From NCBI RefSeq assembly GCF_003614435.1, contig NZ_CP025546.1, forward strand, positions 5,394,001-5,458,000: DNA of 64,000 bases, read 5' to 3'. A program made the position numbers and the translations under genes. Within the stretch, counting starts at the first letter, position 1. The number at the start of each line of letters is the position of its first letter. Shown here one piece after another: positions 1-10,554 of the stretch. The notes under the pieces are model-generated. The model saw only the letters and a list, made by a program, of their open reading frames with translations, made no database searches and had not been told where the DNA came from. Source of the stretch: Mycobacterium paragordonae (GTDB lineage Bacteria; Actinomycetota; Actinomycetes; Mycobacteriales; Mycobacteriaceae).

Positions 1-269
1 TGTTCGCGGACCGGTGCATCACCGGACTGGTCGCCAACGTCGAGCACCTGCGCGAGCTGGCCGAGTCCTCGCCGTCGATCGTGACCCCGCTGAACTCGGC
101 CATCGGGTACGAGGAGGCGGCCGCGGTGGCCAAGCAGGCGCTCAAGGAGCGCAAGACGATCCGGCAGACCGTCATCGATCGCGGCCTGATCGGCGACAAG
201 TTGTCGGAAGAGGAGCTGGATCGCCGCCTCGACGTGCTGGCGATGGCGAAGGTCGAGCCGCTCGACTGA
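1..269 (+). CDS. fumC: Fumarate hydratase class II, C-terminal end (partial)
   Basis: This is the last 88 codons of a class II fumarase (fumarate to malate, TCA cycle), cut by the window edge; codons start at position 3. The visible part includes [20 protein letters not shown] and then the family's C-terminal helical domain with [12 protein letters not shown] and [14 protein letters not shown], typical of FumC/aspartase superfamily ends. The catalytic core lies outside the window. A Pro/Gly-rich membrane protein gene follows 96 bp downstream on the same strand, as in M. tuberculosis Rv1098c-Rv1097c. Identification rests on the C-terminal motif alone but is strengthened by gene order. Confidence 0.93.
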   Translation, partial: FADRCITGLVANVEHLRELAESSPSIVTPLNSAIGYEEAAAVAKQALKERKTIRQTVIDRGLIGDKLSEEELDRRLDVLAMAKVEPLD

Positions 270-365
270 CTCGGATGGTGGCGGCCCGCAGGTACCCTGC
301 GGTGGACGCGGTTGTGTGGCTATCTCAGCGTAGAGGCGGCCGGTGAGAGTAAGGGTGATTCAGTA

Positions 366-1379
366 ATGACGGTTCCCCCCGGCGGTCCCTACGGTCAGGA
401 TCCCTACGGCACGAACCCGTATGGGCAGCAACCGTATTGGGGCGGCCAGCCCCAGGGCCAGCCACCCGGACAGCCGCAGGGCCCACCGCCCGGACAGCCG
501 CAGGGCCCGCCGCCCGGCTCCTACCCGTATCCCCCACCGGGTGGTCAGTACCCGCCGGGCACCGACCCGTATGGCGTCCCCGGCGGTTATCCGCCTCAGC
601 AATTCGGTCCCCCCGGACAACCTGGCTGGCAGCAGGGAGGCTACCCACCCGGTCCCCCGCCGTCCGGTGGCAATTCGAAGCTGCCGTGGCTGATCGTCGC
701 CGGCATCGCGGTGCTGGGCGTCATCGTGCTGGTGGTGATCCTGGTGGTCTCGCTGAAGGGCAATGGAAACGAGTCCCCGACGGCGGGCCCGTCGGGGACG
801 ACGAGCGCCGCGACGTCGGCTCCCGACACGTCGATGCAGACCGCGACGGACTGCACTCCCAACGTCTCCGGTGGCAACAAACCCACCGGCGACACGGTCT
901 CGGCCGGCAAGTTGTCGTTCCCCACCAGCGTGGCGCCGGGATGGCAGCCGTATGTGGACGACCAGAACCCCAACATGATCGACGCGGTCGGCCTGGGCGC
1001 GGAGGTACCCAACGCCAGTCAGTGGATGATGCAGGTTGAGGTCGCCGTCACCAACTTCGTGACCAGCATGGACGTCACCGCGCAGGCATCGAAGCTGATG
1101 GACTGCGTCGCCAACGGCCCCGGCTACGTCCAGTCGAATCCCACGCTGGGCCCGAAGAAGACGTCGTCGATGACGGTCGACGGGGTCAAGGCCGCCCGGG
1201 TGGATGCCGACGTCACGATCGCCGACACCACGCGCGGCGTGAAGGGTGACACGGTGACGATCATCGCCGTCGACACCAAACCGGTCACCATCTTCCTGGG
1301 CGCGACGGCCATCGGCGACAAGGCCTCGGCGGCCATCGTCGACAAAGTCATTGCTTCGCTGAAGGTTTCGAAGAAATAG
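366..1379 (+). CDS. Proline/glycine-rich single-pass membrane protein (Rv1097c-like)
   Basis: 337-residue protein. Residues 1-100 are a low-complexity cytosolic arm of repeats such as GQPQGPPPGQPQGPPPG and PYG units. One strongly hydrophobic segment ([19 protein letters not shown]) follows at about residues 104-125, then a Thr/Ser/Ala linker and an outside domain of about 190 residues with paired Cys (TDCTPN, LMDCVA). This resembles the DUF4333/lipoprotein-like extracytoplasmic domains of mycobacterial proline-rich membrane proteins. I chose ATG 366 over an ATG at 312 because MTVPPGGPYG is the usual start of this family and AGTAAGGG lies just upstream. The 3' end overlaps the convergent cyclase gene by 32 bp. 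Function is unknown. Confidence 0.88.
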   Translation: MTVPPGGPYGQDPYGTNPYGQQPYWGGQPQGQPPGQPQGPPPGQPQGPPPGSYPYPPPGGQYPPGTDPYGVPGGYPPQQFGPPGQPGWQQGGYPPGPPPSGGNSKLPWLIVAGIAVLGVIVLVVILVVSLKGNGNESPTAGPSGTTSAATSAPDTSMQTATDCTPNVSGGNKPTGDTVSAGKLSFPTSVAPGWQPYVDDQNPNMIDAVGLGAEVPNASQWMMQVEVAVTNFVTSMDVTAQASKLMDCVANGPGYVQSNPTLGPKKTSSMTVDGVKAARVDADVTIADTTRGVKGDTVTIIAVDTKPVTIFLGATAIGDKASAAIVDKVIASLKVSKK

Positions 1380-2868
1380 CCGGCGTCCAGACGTGCGTCC
1401 GCTCGGACCGGCCGCGCAGCACCGTGGAATAGCACTCGTTCCAGCGGGTGCGCTCGGCCCGCTCCGCGCGGTCAATCGCGGCGCCTGACCCCAGGATTCG
1501 GCGGTCGGAGGTCTTGGCGAGGTCGGCCAGTCGCGCGGCCTCGTTGACCGCGTCACCGATCACCGTGTATTCGTAGCGGTTTTCGGCGCCGATGTTGCCG
1601 GCGAAGACTCGTCCGGCCGAGACGCCGATGCCGAAGTCCACCATCGGGAGCAGACGCAGTTTGTCGCCCAGAGCCCGCGCGGTGCCCAGGGCCGCCGCGG
1701 CCGGTTCACTCGTGCGCAGTGGCGCGCCGAAGATGACGAGTGCGGCATCGCCCTCGAATTTGTTGATGAGCCCCTGAAATTCTTCGACCGTACCTACGAC
1801 GATTCGGAAGAAATCGTTGAGCACCTCGGCAACCTGTTGCGGCGGAAGGCTTTCGGTGAGCTTCGTAGAACCGACCAGGTCGATGTAAAGGATGGCCGCG
1901 TCGACCACATCGCCGGAGAGGGTGGCGCCCTCCTGCAGGGCGCGGCGCGCGACGTCGGGGCCGACGTGGCGGCCGAACAGGTCGCGGAGCCGGTCACGTT
2001 CCTCCAGCCCGCTGACCATCCGGTTGAATCCGCTTTGCAGGCGCCCGATCTGGGACCGTTCGTACACCCCGACGTAGGTGTCGATGTGGCCGTGCTCGAC
2101 CTCGGCCATAGCGTCGGCGACCTCGGCGACCGGATCGGAAATCGAGCGCGACGTCAGGATCATCGTCGGCATGCCCAGCAGCAGGGCCGCCAACGACACC
2201 ACCAGAATCGGCACGTCGAGCGAGTTGTTCCGCTCGACCAGCCAACCGGTGGACCGCATCGCCACGAAGGCCGCGATCACCCCGATCGGCAACGCGCTGC
2301 ACAGAAACCAGAGCAGCACGAGTCGCGCGAAAACGCCCGGCACCATCAGTCGCGGCTCGCAACCGCGGGTGGCCGCGCTCATGATCGGCCGCAGGGTGCG
2401 CTGGGCGAGCAGCAAACCCGTACCGGCCGCCGCGGCGCCGCCGATCAGCACGCCGAGCGAAATCGGCACCATCACCGCGGCTCCGCCGTCGGTGTTCGGC
2501 AGGAGCACGATCACGCCGCACACGGCCCACGTCGCAGCCAGCAAGGCCGACTGCCGGCCCGCGAGTTTCATCGCCGCGTCGCGTTGCTCGGGTGTCGGCT
2601 CGTTCCCGGCGGTGAACCAGCGCAGGGTGGGCGCCAGGATCATGGGCCCGATCACCGCGACCGAGATCGTTCCCAGCACGATCAGCACCGCCACCAGGGC
2701 CGTGTTCTTCTCGGCGAAGTCGGCGTTGGCCACCGCGGGGCTGTGGCCTCGCATCGGGATCAGGATCGCGGCCGAGTCGATCACGGCGATGACGTACGCG
2801 AGCGCCAGGTCGGTGCCGTACTGAACTGACAGCCGCAGAGCAGATTTCGGCGACTCTGCCTTAAGCAC
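1348..2868 (-). CDS. Membrane-anchored class III adenylate/guanylate cyclase with HAMP domain
   Basis: 506 residues from a GTG at 2868 that overlaps the stop of the upstream deacetylase gene by 8 bp, which implies translational coupling. The N-terminal half has about six membrane segments, then a HAMP-like linker (DPVAEVADAMAEVEHGHID). The C-terminal catalytic domain shows the first metal Asp (AAILYIDLVGSTKLTE), the substrate Lys and second metal Asp (NKFEGDAALVIFG), and the transition-state Asn/Arg (GDAVNEAARL). The second purine-selecting position, seven residues before that Asn, is Thr (YTVIGDAVN), as in the Rv1318c/Rv1319c/Rv1320c/Rv3645 family. The product is therefore probably cAMP, made at the inner membrane face, with the membrane part possibly sensing lipid or pH. 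I recall no cyclase at this place in M. tuberculosis. Confidence 0.9.
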   Translation of the reverse strand: MLKAESPKSALRLSVQYGTDLALAYVIAVIDSAAILIPMRGHSPAVANADFAEKNTALVAVLIVLGTISVAVIGPMILAPTLRWFTAGNEPTPEQRDAAMKLAGRQSALLAATWAVCGVIVLLPNTDGGAAVMVPISLGVLIGGAAAAGTGLLLAQRTLRPIMSAATRGCEPRLMVPGVFARLVLLWFLCSALPIGVIAAFVAMRSTGWLVERNNSLDVPILVVSLAALLLGMPTMILTSRSISDPVAEVADAMAEVEHGHIDTYVGVYERSQIGRLQSGFNRMVSGLEERDRLRDLFGRHVGPDVARRALQEGATLSGDVVDAAILYIDLVGSTKLTESLPPQQVAEVLNDFFRIVVGTVEEFQGLINKFEGDAALVIFGAPLRTSEPAAAALGTARALGDKLRLLPMVDFGIGVSAGRVFAGNIGAENRYEYTVIGDAVNEAARLADLAKTSDRRILGSGAAIDRAERAERTRWNECYSTVLRGRSERTHVWTPAISSKPSAKQ

Positions 2869-3736
2869 CGTTGTTCGGCCCGCCCGAGTTCTGCCCCGGA
2901 ATGTCGGTGATCGGAAGATTGGGCATCGGCTTCGGCGACGGGGTGTTCGGCAACGCCGGAATGTCGCCGGGCGGAATGTCGTGCAGCTCGTTGACGGGTG
3001 GGCCGTTATCCCGGCTTCCGTAGCTGCTCCCGGGTGCCCGCGGTCCCAGCAGCTCACTGACCGTCACCAGCCGGTAGCCGTTCGCTTTGAGCACCGGGAT
3101 GAACTGATACACCAGATCGACGGTGCTCGAGTACGTGTCGTGGAACAGGACCACCGAGCCCGGTTTGATCTGTGCCATCAGCACCTGCCGGGTCGCGGCG
3201 GTATTGGAGTCATTGGCCCAGTCGAAAGGGATGACGTCCCAGAGGATTTCGGCGAGGCCGAAGTTGCCGGCCGCCTGCCTCACGGCGGGGTTGGAGAGTC
3301 CGCCGGCGGGCCGGTAGAGCGAGGGCTTGCGGCCCGTCGCGGCGACGATCGCGTCGTTGGCTCGGGAGAACTGCGCGGCGATGTCCTCGGGAGGAATCGT
3401 CGTCATGTTGGGGTGTTCCCAGGTGTGACTGCCGAGTTCCATACCGGCGTCGACCACCCGTTTGGCGCCGGCCGGGTTGGCCGCCACCTTGTTGCCGATC
3501 TCGAAGAACGTCGCTTTGGCGTCGTTGTCTTTCAAGATCTGCAGCAGCCGGTCGGTGTAGGGGCTGGGGCCGTCGTCGAAGGTCAGCGCGACGCACTTGA
3601 CCGCCGCGCAACTGGGGTTGTCGGCGCGGGTGACGTGGCCGGTGAGACCGCCGATCACCAGCACCCCGGCCGCGACCACGACGCCGAAGACCATGCGCCA
3701 GTAGCGCCAGGCCTGATTGTCGGGTCGTTTCGGCAC
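2861..3736 (-). CDS. Polysaccharide deacetylase (NodB family, Rv1096-like)
   Basis: 291-residue carbohydrate esterase family 4 enzyme that removes N-acetyl groups from peptidoglycan or another surface glycan. A single N-terminal anchor (MVFGVVVAAGVLVIGGLTG) precedes the NodB domain, which has every expected motif: TFDDGPSPYT (catalytic base and metal Asp), SHTWEH (metal His pair), RPAGG (motif 3), DVIPFDW and VVLFHD (catalytic His). The C-terminus is a Pro-rich tail ending GGPNNGA. Its length equals the M. tuberculosis orthologue as I recall it. The stop overlaps the GTG of the downstream cyclase, so the two form an operon here. Confidence 0.93.
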   Translation of the reverse strand: MPKRPDNQAWRYWRMVFGVVVAAGVLVIGGLTGHVTRADNPSCAAVKCVALTFDDGPSPYTDRLLQILKDNDAKATFFEIGNKVAANPAGAKRVVDAGMELGSHTWEHPNMTTIPPEDIAAQFSRANDAIVAATGRKPSLYRPAGGLSNPAVRQAAGNFGLAEILWDVIPFDWANDSNTAATRQVLMAQIKPGSVVLFHDTYSSTVDLVYQFIPVLKANGYRLVTVSELLGPRAPGSSYGSRDNGPPVNELHDIPPGDIPALPNTPSPKPMPNLPITDIPGQNSGGPNNGA

Positions 3737-3794
3737 CAGGGAAGTTTACCGAACGTCTGGCGCACAGCCCCGACGTCGAGTGTGCGGTGACGGC

Positions 3795-3854
3795 GTTGAT
3801 CCTGCGTAGAGGGTGCTAGACGCGCGATTTTTCCGCCCTCAGCGCAGAGTCAAC
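3795..3854. repeat. Dispersed palindromic repeat, copy 1
   Basis: Imperfect inverted repeat with left arm GTTGATCCTGCGTAGAGGGTG (21 nt) and right arm CGCCCTCAGCGCAGAGTCAAC, about 18 nt apart. The right arm matches the arms at 40847-40907, 46679-46780 and 47664-47724. It lies downstream of phoH2 and upstream of the deacetylase start, so it may also act as a phoH2 terminator. Confidence 0.7.
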
Positions 3855-3863
3855 AGCCGGGTA

Positions 3864-5165
3864 TCAGTGCGGGCCGGCGATTTCCTCGAGCATCTCGGTG
3901 ACCAGCGCGGCGATCGGCGACCGCTCGCTGCGCAGCAGCGTGATGTGGGCGAACAGCGGGTGGCCCTTGAGCTTCTCGATCACCGCGGCGACCCCGTCGT
4001 GCCGGCCTACCCGCAGGTTGTCGCGCTGGGCGATGTCGTGCGTCAGCACCACCCGGGATCCGGTGCCCAGCCGGGACAGCACGGTCAGCAACACGTTGCG
4101 TTCCAGCGACTGGGCTTCGTCGACGATGACGAAGGAGTCGTGCAGCGACCGGCCGCGGATGTGGGTCAGCGGCAGGACCTCGAGCATGCCCCGCGACAGC
4201 ACCTCATCCAGCACGGCCGGGCTGGCCAGGCCTTCCAGGGTGTCGAAGACGGCCTGGGCCCACGGGCCCATCTTGTCGCTCTCGCTTCCGGGCAGGTACC
4301 CCAACTCCTGGCCGCCCACGGCGTACAGCGGGCGGAACACGACGACCTTGCGCTGGGTACGGCGTTCCAGCACGGCTTCCAGTCCTGCGCACAGTGCCAG
4401 GGCGGACTTGCCCGTGCCGGCCTTGCCGCCGAGCGACACGATGCCCACCGATTCGTCGAGCAGCAGGTCCAGCGCTACCCGCTGCTCGGCGGAGCGGCCC
4501 CGAAGCCCGAACACCTCGCGGTCGCCGCGGACGAGTTGTACGCGTTTGGCCGGAGTTACCCGGCCCAGCGCGTGCGAGCTTCCGCCCAGCAAACGAATCC
4601 CGGTGTGGCAGGGCAGGTCCCGGGCCTCGGCCAGGTCGATCTCACCGTCGGCGAACAGGGCGGCGATGTCGTCCGGGGCGGTCTCGACCTCGCGCATGCC
4701 GGTCCATCCGGACACCACGACATCTTGCGCGTGGTACTCGTCGGCCGGCAGGCCAATCGCAGCGGCCTTGACCCGCAGCGGAATGTCCTTGCTCACCAAC
4801 GTCACTCGCTTGCCTTCGGCGGCGAGGTTGGCGGCGCAGCTCAGGATCCGGGAGTCGTTGCTGTCGGTCCGGAAGCCGGAGGGCAGCACCGACGGGTCGG
4901 TGTGGTTGAGTTCGACATGCAGTGAACCACCCTCTGTACCAACCGGAATGGGCTGGTCGAGGCGGCCGTGTTCCAGCCGCAGATCATCGAACAGACGCAA
5001 CGCCTGGCGGGCAAACCAACCCAGTTCGTGGTGGTGGCGCTTGGCTTCGAGTTCGCTGATTACCACCAGCGGAACTACCACCTCATGCTCGGCGAACCGG
5101 CTGCAGGCCCACGGGTCGGACAGCAGAACGGAGGTGTCGAGCACGTACGTCCGGGTTTGGGTCAC
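3864..5165 (-). CDS. phoH2: PhoH2: PIN-domain ribonuclease fused to PhoH ATPase/helicase
   Basis: 433 residues. Residues 1 to about 130 are a PIN RNase domain opening with [15 protein letters not shown], and carry further acidic residues ([22 protein letters not shown]). The C-terminal PhoH NTPase has a Walker A ([15 protein letters not shown]) and a Walker B ([12 protein letters not shown]). Known PhoH2 proteins unwind and cleave RNA in an ATP-dependent way. I start it at GTG 5165 because GAGGAG lies 7-8 nt upstream, the length matches the family, and the GTG sits in a GTGA overlap with the stop of a tiny upstream ORF, the arrangement described for phoAT-phoH2. An upstream GTG/ATG extension to 5204 is less likely. 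Confidence 0.94.
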   Translation of the reverse strand: MTQTRTYVLDTSVLLSDPWACSRFAEHEVVVPLVVISELEAKRHHHELGWFARQALRLFDDLRLEHGRLDQPIPVGTEGGSLHVELNHTDPSVLPSGFRTDSNDSRILSCAANLAAEGKRVTLVSKDIPLRVKAAAIGLPADEYHAQDVVVSGWTGMREVETAPDDIAALFADGEIDLAEARDLPCHTGIRLLGGSSHALGRVTPAKRVQLVRGDREVFGLRGRSAEQRVALDLLLDESVGIVSLGGKAGTGKSALALCAGLEAVLERRTQRKVVVFRPLYAVGGQELGYLPGSESDKMGPWAQAVFDTLEGLASPAVLDEVLSRGMLEVLPLTHIRGRSLHDSFVIVDEAQSLERNVLLTVLSRLGTGSRVVLTHDIAQRDNLRVGRHDGVAAVIEKLKGHPLFAHITLLRSERSPIAALVTEMLEEIAGPH

Positions 5166-5305
5166 GGGGCGCTCCTCGAGCGAATGACGCTCGGGCGGAC
5201 CCACGCGAGCGTGTCGGCGGGGGCCGCGGCACCAGGACCGGGGCCGGTCCTGCCGTTGGAGTGACGGAAGGTGCCGCCCTGGCAGCAGAGCAAGTCGCTG
5301 GCCAT
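5162..5305 (-). CDS. phoAT: PhoAT: small antitoxin-like protein upstream of phoH2
   Basis: 47-codon ORF ending in a GTGA overlap with the phoH2 start (stop TGA 5164-5162, GTG 5165-5163). The protein begins [15 protein letters not shown] and ends RSRSAP, with a Gly/Pro/Ala-rich middle. This agrees with my recollection of the mycobacterial PhoAT peptide, reported as a short partner of PhoH2 in a toxin-antitoxin-like pair. A GTG directly before the ATG (5308) is an alternative start; GGGAG lies about 13 nt upstream. The Cys pair at residues 7-8 and the 4-nt overlap favour real, coupled translation. Confidence 0.75.
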   Translation of the reverse strand: MASDLLCCQGGTFRHSNGRTGPGPGAAAPADTLAWVRPSVIRSRSAP

Positions 5306-5417
5306 CACCGGCGACGCTACTCCCGTGGCCGCACCCCTGCAGTGCAGGCGCGCCGAGACGCTATCGAGACACGTAAACGCAACAGATTTCGGGCCCGCTA
5401 GCCGGTGCTAGTCGGTC

Positions 5418-6245
5418 CTAGTCGGTGACGAATCGCTGCAGTGCCGGCTCGTCGGCCAGGCCCCAGGCCGTGATGCGCTCGGAGATCACCTGCTGCAGCT
5501 GGCCGCGGTCGAAGATGCCGGCGTCGGCCACGACCTGCAGCTTGTCCTGGTAGGCGTCGATGTCCGCGCCGGGGACGTCGAGGTCGGCAGCGCGGCGGGC
5601 GATGGCCTCGATCACCTCGTCGCGGGAGTAATCCAGCAGGTGGGTGATCAGGTTGGCGAAGAACTCCTCGTGTCGCGCTTCGTCTCTCGCGATCCGGTCG
5701 ACGAGTCCGGCCAGGATCGGCTCCTCGATCTGGGCGGCGAGGTTGCGGCAGAACGTGCCGTAGGTGCGCTCCGAGAAGGTCATGTAGACCAGCGTGTCGA
5801 TCTGCGAGTACTTCTCGGTGCGGTAGCCCTTCATCACGTACTGGACGCGGGCGTTTTCGTTGGCGGTCGGGTCGACCTCGCGGGTCACCACCAGGTATTC
5901 CCGCAGCGCGATGGCGTGCAGGTGCTCTTCGGCGGTCCACCGGCCGATCCAGCGGCCCCAGTAGTCCTCGAGGATGAAGTGCTCGACGAACTCGCGGTGA
6001 TGGGCTGCCAGGTTGTCCTTGAGCAGCAGCATGATCTCGCACGCGTCGGTGATCGGGCGGGGCAGCGTCGCCTGGGAGGGGTCCCAGTCGCGCCCGCCGA
6101 GGAACGCGAAGTTCTCGCCGCGGTCGAACGGGACGTAGTCGTGGGCGAACCAGATCTCTTCGGTGGCCAGGTGATGGGCCAGCAAGGACTCCACCACGGG
6201 CTCGAGTTCGAGGGTCAGCGCGTTAGCGACAGGTTTCTGTGCCAT
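5418..6245 (-). CDS. desA2: DesA2, acyl-ACP desaturase-like di-iron protein
   Basis: 275-residue member of the plant-type acyl-[ACP] desaturase family, implicated in making unsaturated intermediates for mycolic acids. Helical di-iron ligands are visible: ATEEIWFAHD, RWTAEEHLHAIAL (E-E-x-x-H) and RDEARHEEFF. Start is MAQKPVANALTLELEP at 6245, giving the family length; an upstream in-frame start at 6281 has no ribosome-binding site. It is transcribed apart from glyA, whose terminator hairpin lies just upstream. In M. tuberculosis DesA2 the metal site is reported to be atypical, so catalytic activity should not be assumed. Confidence 0.94.
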   Translation of the reverse strand: MAQKPVANALTLELEPVVESLLAHHLATEEIWFAHDYVPFDRGENFAFLGGRDWDPSQATLPRPITDACEIMLLLKDNLAAHHREFVEHFILEDYWGRWIGRWTAEEHLHAIALREYLVVTREVDPTANENARVQYVMKGYRTEKYSQIDTLVYMTFSERTYGTFCRNLAAQIEEPILAGLVDRIARDEARHEEFFANLITHLLDYSRDEVIEAIARRAADLDVPGADIDAYQDKLQVVADAGIFDRGQLQQVISERITAWGLADEPALQRFVTD

Positions 6246-6317
6246 GCGGTAACTGTAACCCGCATTCACAGGTTCTTTCAAATTTCCGAAGGCGTGTCGC
6301 GCCTCACTGTGGCGAGC

Positions 6318-6365
6318 AGACGGAAAGTCCCCCTCTTCCGCGTGGAAAAGGGGGACTTTACGTCT
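6318..6365 (-). terminator. Strong hairpin terminator of glyA
   Basis: Perfect 11-bp stem AAAGTCCCCCT (6324-6334) / AGGGGGACTTT (6349-6359). It is extended outward by AGACG/CGTCT past one mismatch and inward by TTCC/GGAA. It lies 12 bp past the glyA stop and before the desA2 start. There is no clear U-tract, as is common in mycobacteria. It begins in the motif CGAGCAGACG, also found in the hairpin at 59248. Confidence 0.75.
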
Positions 6366-6377
6366 CTTCGGCCTGAC

Positions 6378-7658
6378 TCAGCGCCCGACGAGACCCCAGT
6401 CCTCGATCCCCTCGTACAGCGGGAACTCCCTGGCCAGCCGTGTCACTCGCGCGCCGAGTTCAGCGACGTCCGCCGAAGTCCCGGCAGCCAGCGCGGTCGC
6501 GATGATGTCGGCCACCTCGGAGAATTCGGCGTCCCCGAAGCCGCGGGTCGTCAGCGCCGGTGTCCCGATGCGCAGGCCCGACGTCACCATCGGCGGACGC
6601 GGGTCATTCGGGACCGCGTTGCGGTTGACCGTGATGCCCACCTCGTGCAGCAGATCCTCGGCGGCCTGGCCGTCCAGCGGGGAGTTGCGCAGGTCGACGA
6701 GCACGAGGTGCACGTCGGTGCCGCCGCTGACCACGGACACCCCTGCCTTGGCGACGTCGTCGGCCATCAGGCGATCGGCGATGATGCGCGCCCCCGACAG
6801 GGTGCGCTGCTGACGCTCGGCGAACTCGGGTGTCGCGGCGATCTTCAGCGCGACGGCCTTGCCGGCGATGACGTGCATCAGCGGTCCGCCCTGCTGACCC
6901 GGGAACACCGCTGAGTTGATGGACTTGGCGTACTCCTGCTTGCCCAGGATCATGCCGGACCGGCCGCCGCCGAGCGTCTTGTGAATGGTGGTCGACACCA
7001 CGTCGGCGTGCGGCACCGGAGAGGGGTGCAGCCCGGCGGCTACCAGGCCCGCGAAGTGCGCCATGTCCACCCACAGCTTGGCGTCCACCTCGTCAGCGAT
7101 CGAGCGGAACGCCGCGAAGTCGAGGATCCGGGGATAGGCGGACCAGCCGGCGATCAGCACCTTCGGACGGAATTCCAGCGCCTGCGCCCGCACCGCGTCC
7201 ATATCGACCAGATGCGTGGTCGGGTCGACGCCGTAGAAAGCGTTCTCGTAGAGCTTGCCGGAGAAGTTCAGCCGCATGCCGTGGGTCAGATGACCGCCGT
7301 TGGCCAGGTCGAGACCAAGCAGGCGCTCCCCGGGCGACATCAGCGCGTGCAGCACCGCGGCGTTGGCCTGGGCGCCCGAATGCGGCTGCACGTTGGCGAA
7401 ATCGGCACCGAACAGCGCCTTGGCGCGGTCGCGGGCGATGTTCTCGACCACGTCGACGTGCTCACAACCGCCGTAGTACCGCCGGCCGGGCAGTCCCTCG
7501 GCGTACTTGTTGGTCAGCACGCTGCCCTGGGCCTGCAGGATCGAGCGCGGCACGAAGTTCTCCGAGGCGATCATCTCGAGGGTGTCGCGTTGCCGCCCGA
7601 GCTCCTTGCCCAGCAGCTCGGCGATATCGGGGTCGACCTCGGCAAGCGGGGCGGACAT
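6378..7658 (-). CDS. glyA: Serine hydroxymethyltransferase
   Basis: 426-residue PLP enzyme that interconverts serine and glycine with tetrahydrofolate, the main source of one-carbon units. The Schiff-base lysine is in [16 protein letters not shown]. Other family signatures are [11 protein letters not shown] near the N-terminus, [15 protein letters not shown] and the folate/PLP site [13 protein letters not shown] place the start at ATG 7658 ([11 protein letters not shown]), the conserved family N-terminus; an in-frame ATG at 7703 would add 15 unconserved residues, and neither has a good ribosome-binding site. It is divergent from coaA, with 134 bp between them. Confidence 0.95.
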   Translation of the reverse strand: MSAPLAEVDPDIAELLGKELGRQRDTLEMIASENFVPRSILQAQGSVLTNKYAEGLPGRRYYGGCEHVDVVENIARDRAKALFGADFANVQPHSGAQANAAVLHALMSPGERLLGLDLANGGHLTHGMRLNFSGKLYENAFYGVDPTTHLVDMDAVRAQALEFRPKVLIAGWSAYPRILDFAAFRSIADEVDAKLWVDMAHFAGLVAAGLHPSPVPHADVVSTTIHKTLGGGRSGMILGKQEYAKSINSAVFPGQQGGPLMHVIAGKAVALKIAATPEFAERQQRTLSGARIIADRLMADDVAKAGVSVVSGGTDVHLVLVDLRNSPLDGQAAEDLLHEVGITVNRNAVPNDPRPPMVTSGLRIGTPALTTRGFGDAEFSEVADIIATALAAGTSADVAELGARVTRLAREFPLYEGIEDWGLVGR

Positions 7659-7780
7659 AACGGAGGAAGCGACGCGGGCGCCAGGAGTAGCAGTCACGGG
7701 CATCAGTCTATCGAGACCCTGGTTGCGCAGCTGAGTCGCGTTTTGACCGGCCCCAGCGTCAGTGCCGCCGTCGTTGCTGA

Positions 7781-8731
<951 letters not shown>

Positions 8732-8738
8732 GCGCGGG

Positions 8739-10424
8739 TCAGCCGTGGGCGCCCGGCTGGCCGAACAGGATGCCGGCGAGACCGCCGCCGGCGCCGACGC
8801 CGGCTTTACCCGGGTTGGTGAAGGCCCCGGTCGGTCCACCCGCCCCGCCGGCACCACCGTTGCCGATCAACCTGGCGTTGCCGCCGGCGCCGCCGTCACC
8901 CCCGTCACCGGCCGTGCCGCCGGTGAAATTGCCGCCGGCTCCGCCGCCGCCACCGGCGCCGCCATTGCCGTAGAACAGCCCGGCGACGCCGCCGATGCCG
9001 CCGTTGCCGCCGCCACCCGCACTGATACCGGTGCCGAAGTTGGCGCCGCCACCGGTTCCACCGGCCCCGCCGACTCCACCGTTGCCGAACAGCAGCCCGG
9101 CGTTCGCTCCGTTCCCGCCGTGTCCGCCGATGCCACCGGTGTTGGATGTCTCGCCGGCGCCGGCATTGCCGCCGCTCCCGCCGTTGCCCCACAATCTGGA
9201 GACCCCGCCGTTGCCGCCGTTGCCGCCGGCCAGCGGTTGGCTCGAGTTGATTGCGCCTACCATGCTTCCGCCGGCGCCGCCGCTGCCGCCGTTCCCGAAT
9301 ATCGCGACCCCACCGTCCCCGCCACTACCGGGAGCCGCGTTATCACCGTTGCCGCCGTAACCGCCAGAGCCCGCATCACCAAATAGCCCGGCATTGCCAC
9401 CGTTACCACCCGATCCGCCAGTACCGCCGAGTTGGGCGCTTGCGCCGTTGCCCCCATTACCGCCCGCACCGTAGAGCCAACCGGCGTTGCCACCCAGCCC
9501 ACCGTTGCCGCCACCGCTCGAGATGCCGGCGGGACCGCCGGTGCCACCGGCTCCACCGTTGCCGATCGTCCAGGCGTGGCCGCCGGCACCACCAGCGCCG
9601 GCACCGGCCCCGCCGAGGCCTCCCGTGCCGCCGGCACCTCCGTCGCCGTATATGTACCCACCGTTGCCACCGACGCCTCCGGCTCCGCCGGGCCGACCGG
9701 CTCCGGTGCCGCCTTCGCCGCCGTTCCCACCGATGCCACCGCTACCCCACAGGCCCGCGTTGCCGCCGGCTCCACCGACACCGCCTGCACCGGCACCGAA
9801 GACTGCCCTGGGTCCGGCGTCGCCGCCATTCCCTCCGCTTCCGTACAACCAACCGCCGCTGCCGCCCGCGCCACCGTTCTGGGCGTTACCAGTGACGGTG
9901 TTGGTCCCGCCGGCTCCGCCGGCGCCGCCATTGCCGATCAGCCCGGCGTTCCCGCCTGCTCCGCCGGCCTGGTTGGATCCGCCGGTGCCTCCGGCGCCGC
10001 CATTGCCGTAGAGAATCCCGCCGTCACCACCGCGCATCCCGGGGCCGCCGTTGGCACCGTCCCCGATCAGCGGGCGATTGAACAGCACCATCGTGGGCGC
10101 GTTGATGACGCCGAGCACGTCCTGGGGCAGGCTCTGTGCGGCGTTGAAGGCCTCGGCGGCTGCGTACGCGCCTCCGGTACCCGTCATCGTCTGGACGAAC
10201 TGCTGGTGGAAGGCCGCTGCCTGCGCGTTGAGGGCCTGATACGTCTGCGCGTGCCCGGAGAACAGTGCCGCGACCGCGGCCGATATCTCGTCAGCGCCCG
10301 CAGCGGCAACCGCCGTGGTCGGGGCGGCCGCGGCGGCGGCGGCCTCGCTCAGCGTGGAACCGATCCCGGCTATGTCGGACGCGGCCTGCGCCAGCAATTC
10401 CGGTGCGGTTACTAAGAATGACAT
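8739..10424 (-). CDS. PE_PGRS protein (position of PE_PGRS22)
   Basis: 561 residues. Residues 1-95 form the helical PE domain, beginning [17 protein letters not shown] and ending with the YxxxE-type ESX secretion motif (AYAAAEAFN). A linker with [15 protein letters not shown] follows, then about 430 residues of GGA/GGN-rich PGRS repeats (GGxGGxGG periodicity), closing [11 protein letters not shown]. No separate C-terminal enzyme domain is present. ATG 10424 has AGGAC upstream (GATAGGACAAGCG). Expected to be exported by ESX-5 to the cell surface. Same neighbour (coaA) as PE_PGRS22 in M. tuberculosis. Confidence 0.93.
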   Translation of the reverse strand: MSFLVTAPELLAQAASDIAGIGSTLSEAAAAAAAPTTAVAAAGADEISAAVAALFSGHAQTYQALNAQAAAFHQQFVQTMTGTGGAYAAAEAFNAAQSLPQDVLGVINAPTMVLFNRPLIGDGANGGPGMRGGDGGILYGNGGAGGTGGSNQAGGAGGNAGLIGNGGAGGAGGTNTVTGNAQNGGAGGSGGWLYGSGGNGGDAGPRAVFGAGAGGVGGAGGNAGLWGSGGIGGNGGEGGTGAGRPGGAGGVGGNGGYIYGDGGAGGTGGLGGAGAGAGGAGGHAWTIGNGGAGGTGGPAGISSGGGNGGLGGNAGWLYGAGGNGGNGASAQLGGTGGSGGNGGNAGLFGDAGSGGYGGNGDNAAPGSGGDGGVAIFGNGGSGGAGGSMVGAINSSQPLAGGNGGNGGVSRLWGNGGSGGNAGAGETSNTGGIGGHGGNGANAGLLFGNGGVGGAGGTGGGANFGTGISAGGGGNGGIGGVAGLFYGNGGAGGGGGAGGNFTGGTAGDGGDGGAGGNARLIGNGGAGGAGGPTGAFTNPGKAGVGAGGGLAGILFGQPGAHG

Positions 10425-10554
10425 CGCTTGTCCTATCGCTATTCGTCGAGCCAGCGCGCGAAAATCACTCGAAGTATGGACGGTTCGCGGCGCAATCGTC
10501 GTGGAATCAGTCGGTTCTACTAGGGAACCCGTAGAACGCTTTTGACCGCCACAG

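Noticed and set aside
360-1556. 398-codon minus-strand frame opposite the Pro-rich membrane protein and extending into the cyclase region
   Set aside because: Arg/Gly/Asp-rich composition typical of an antisense high-GC frame; it overlaps two well-supported genes.
3813-4925. 370-codon plus-strand frame opposite phoH2
   Set aside because: The minus strand encodes a full PIN-PhoH protein with all motifs; this is its shadow.
8770-10535. Periodic short repeats resembling a CRISPR or satellite array
   Set aside because: The periodicity is that of PGRS codons, without uniform repeats and unique spacers; the minus strand gives a clean PE_PGRS protein.
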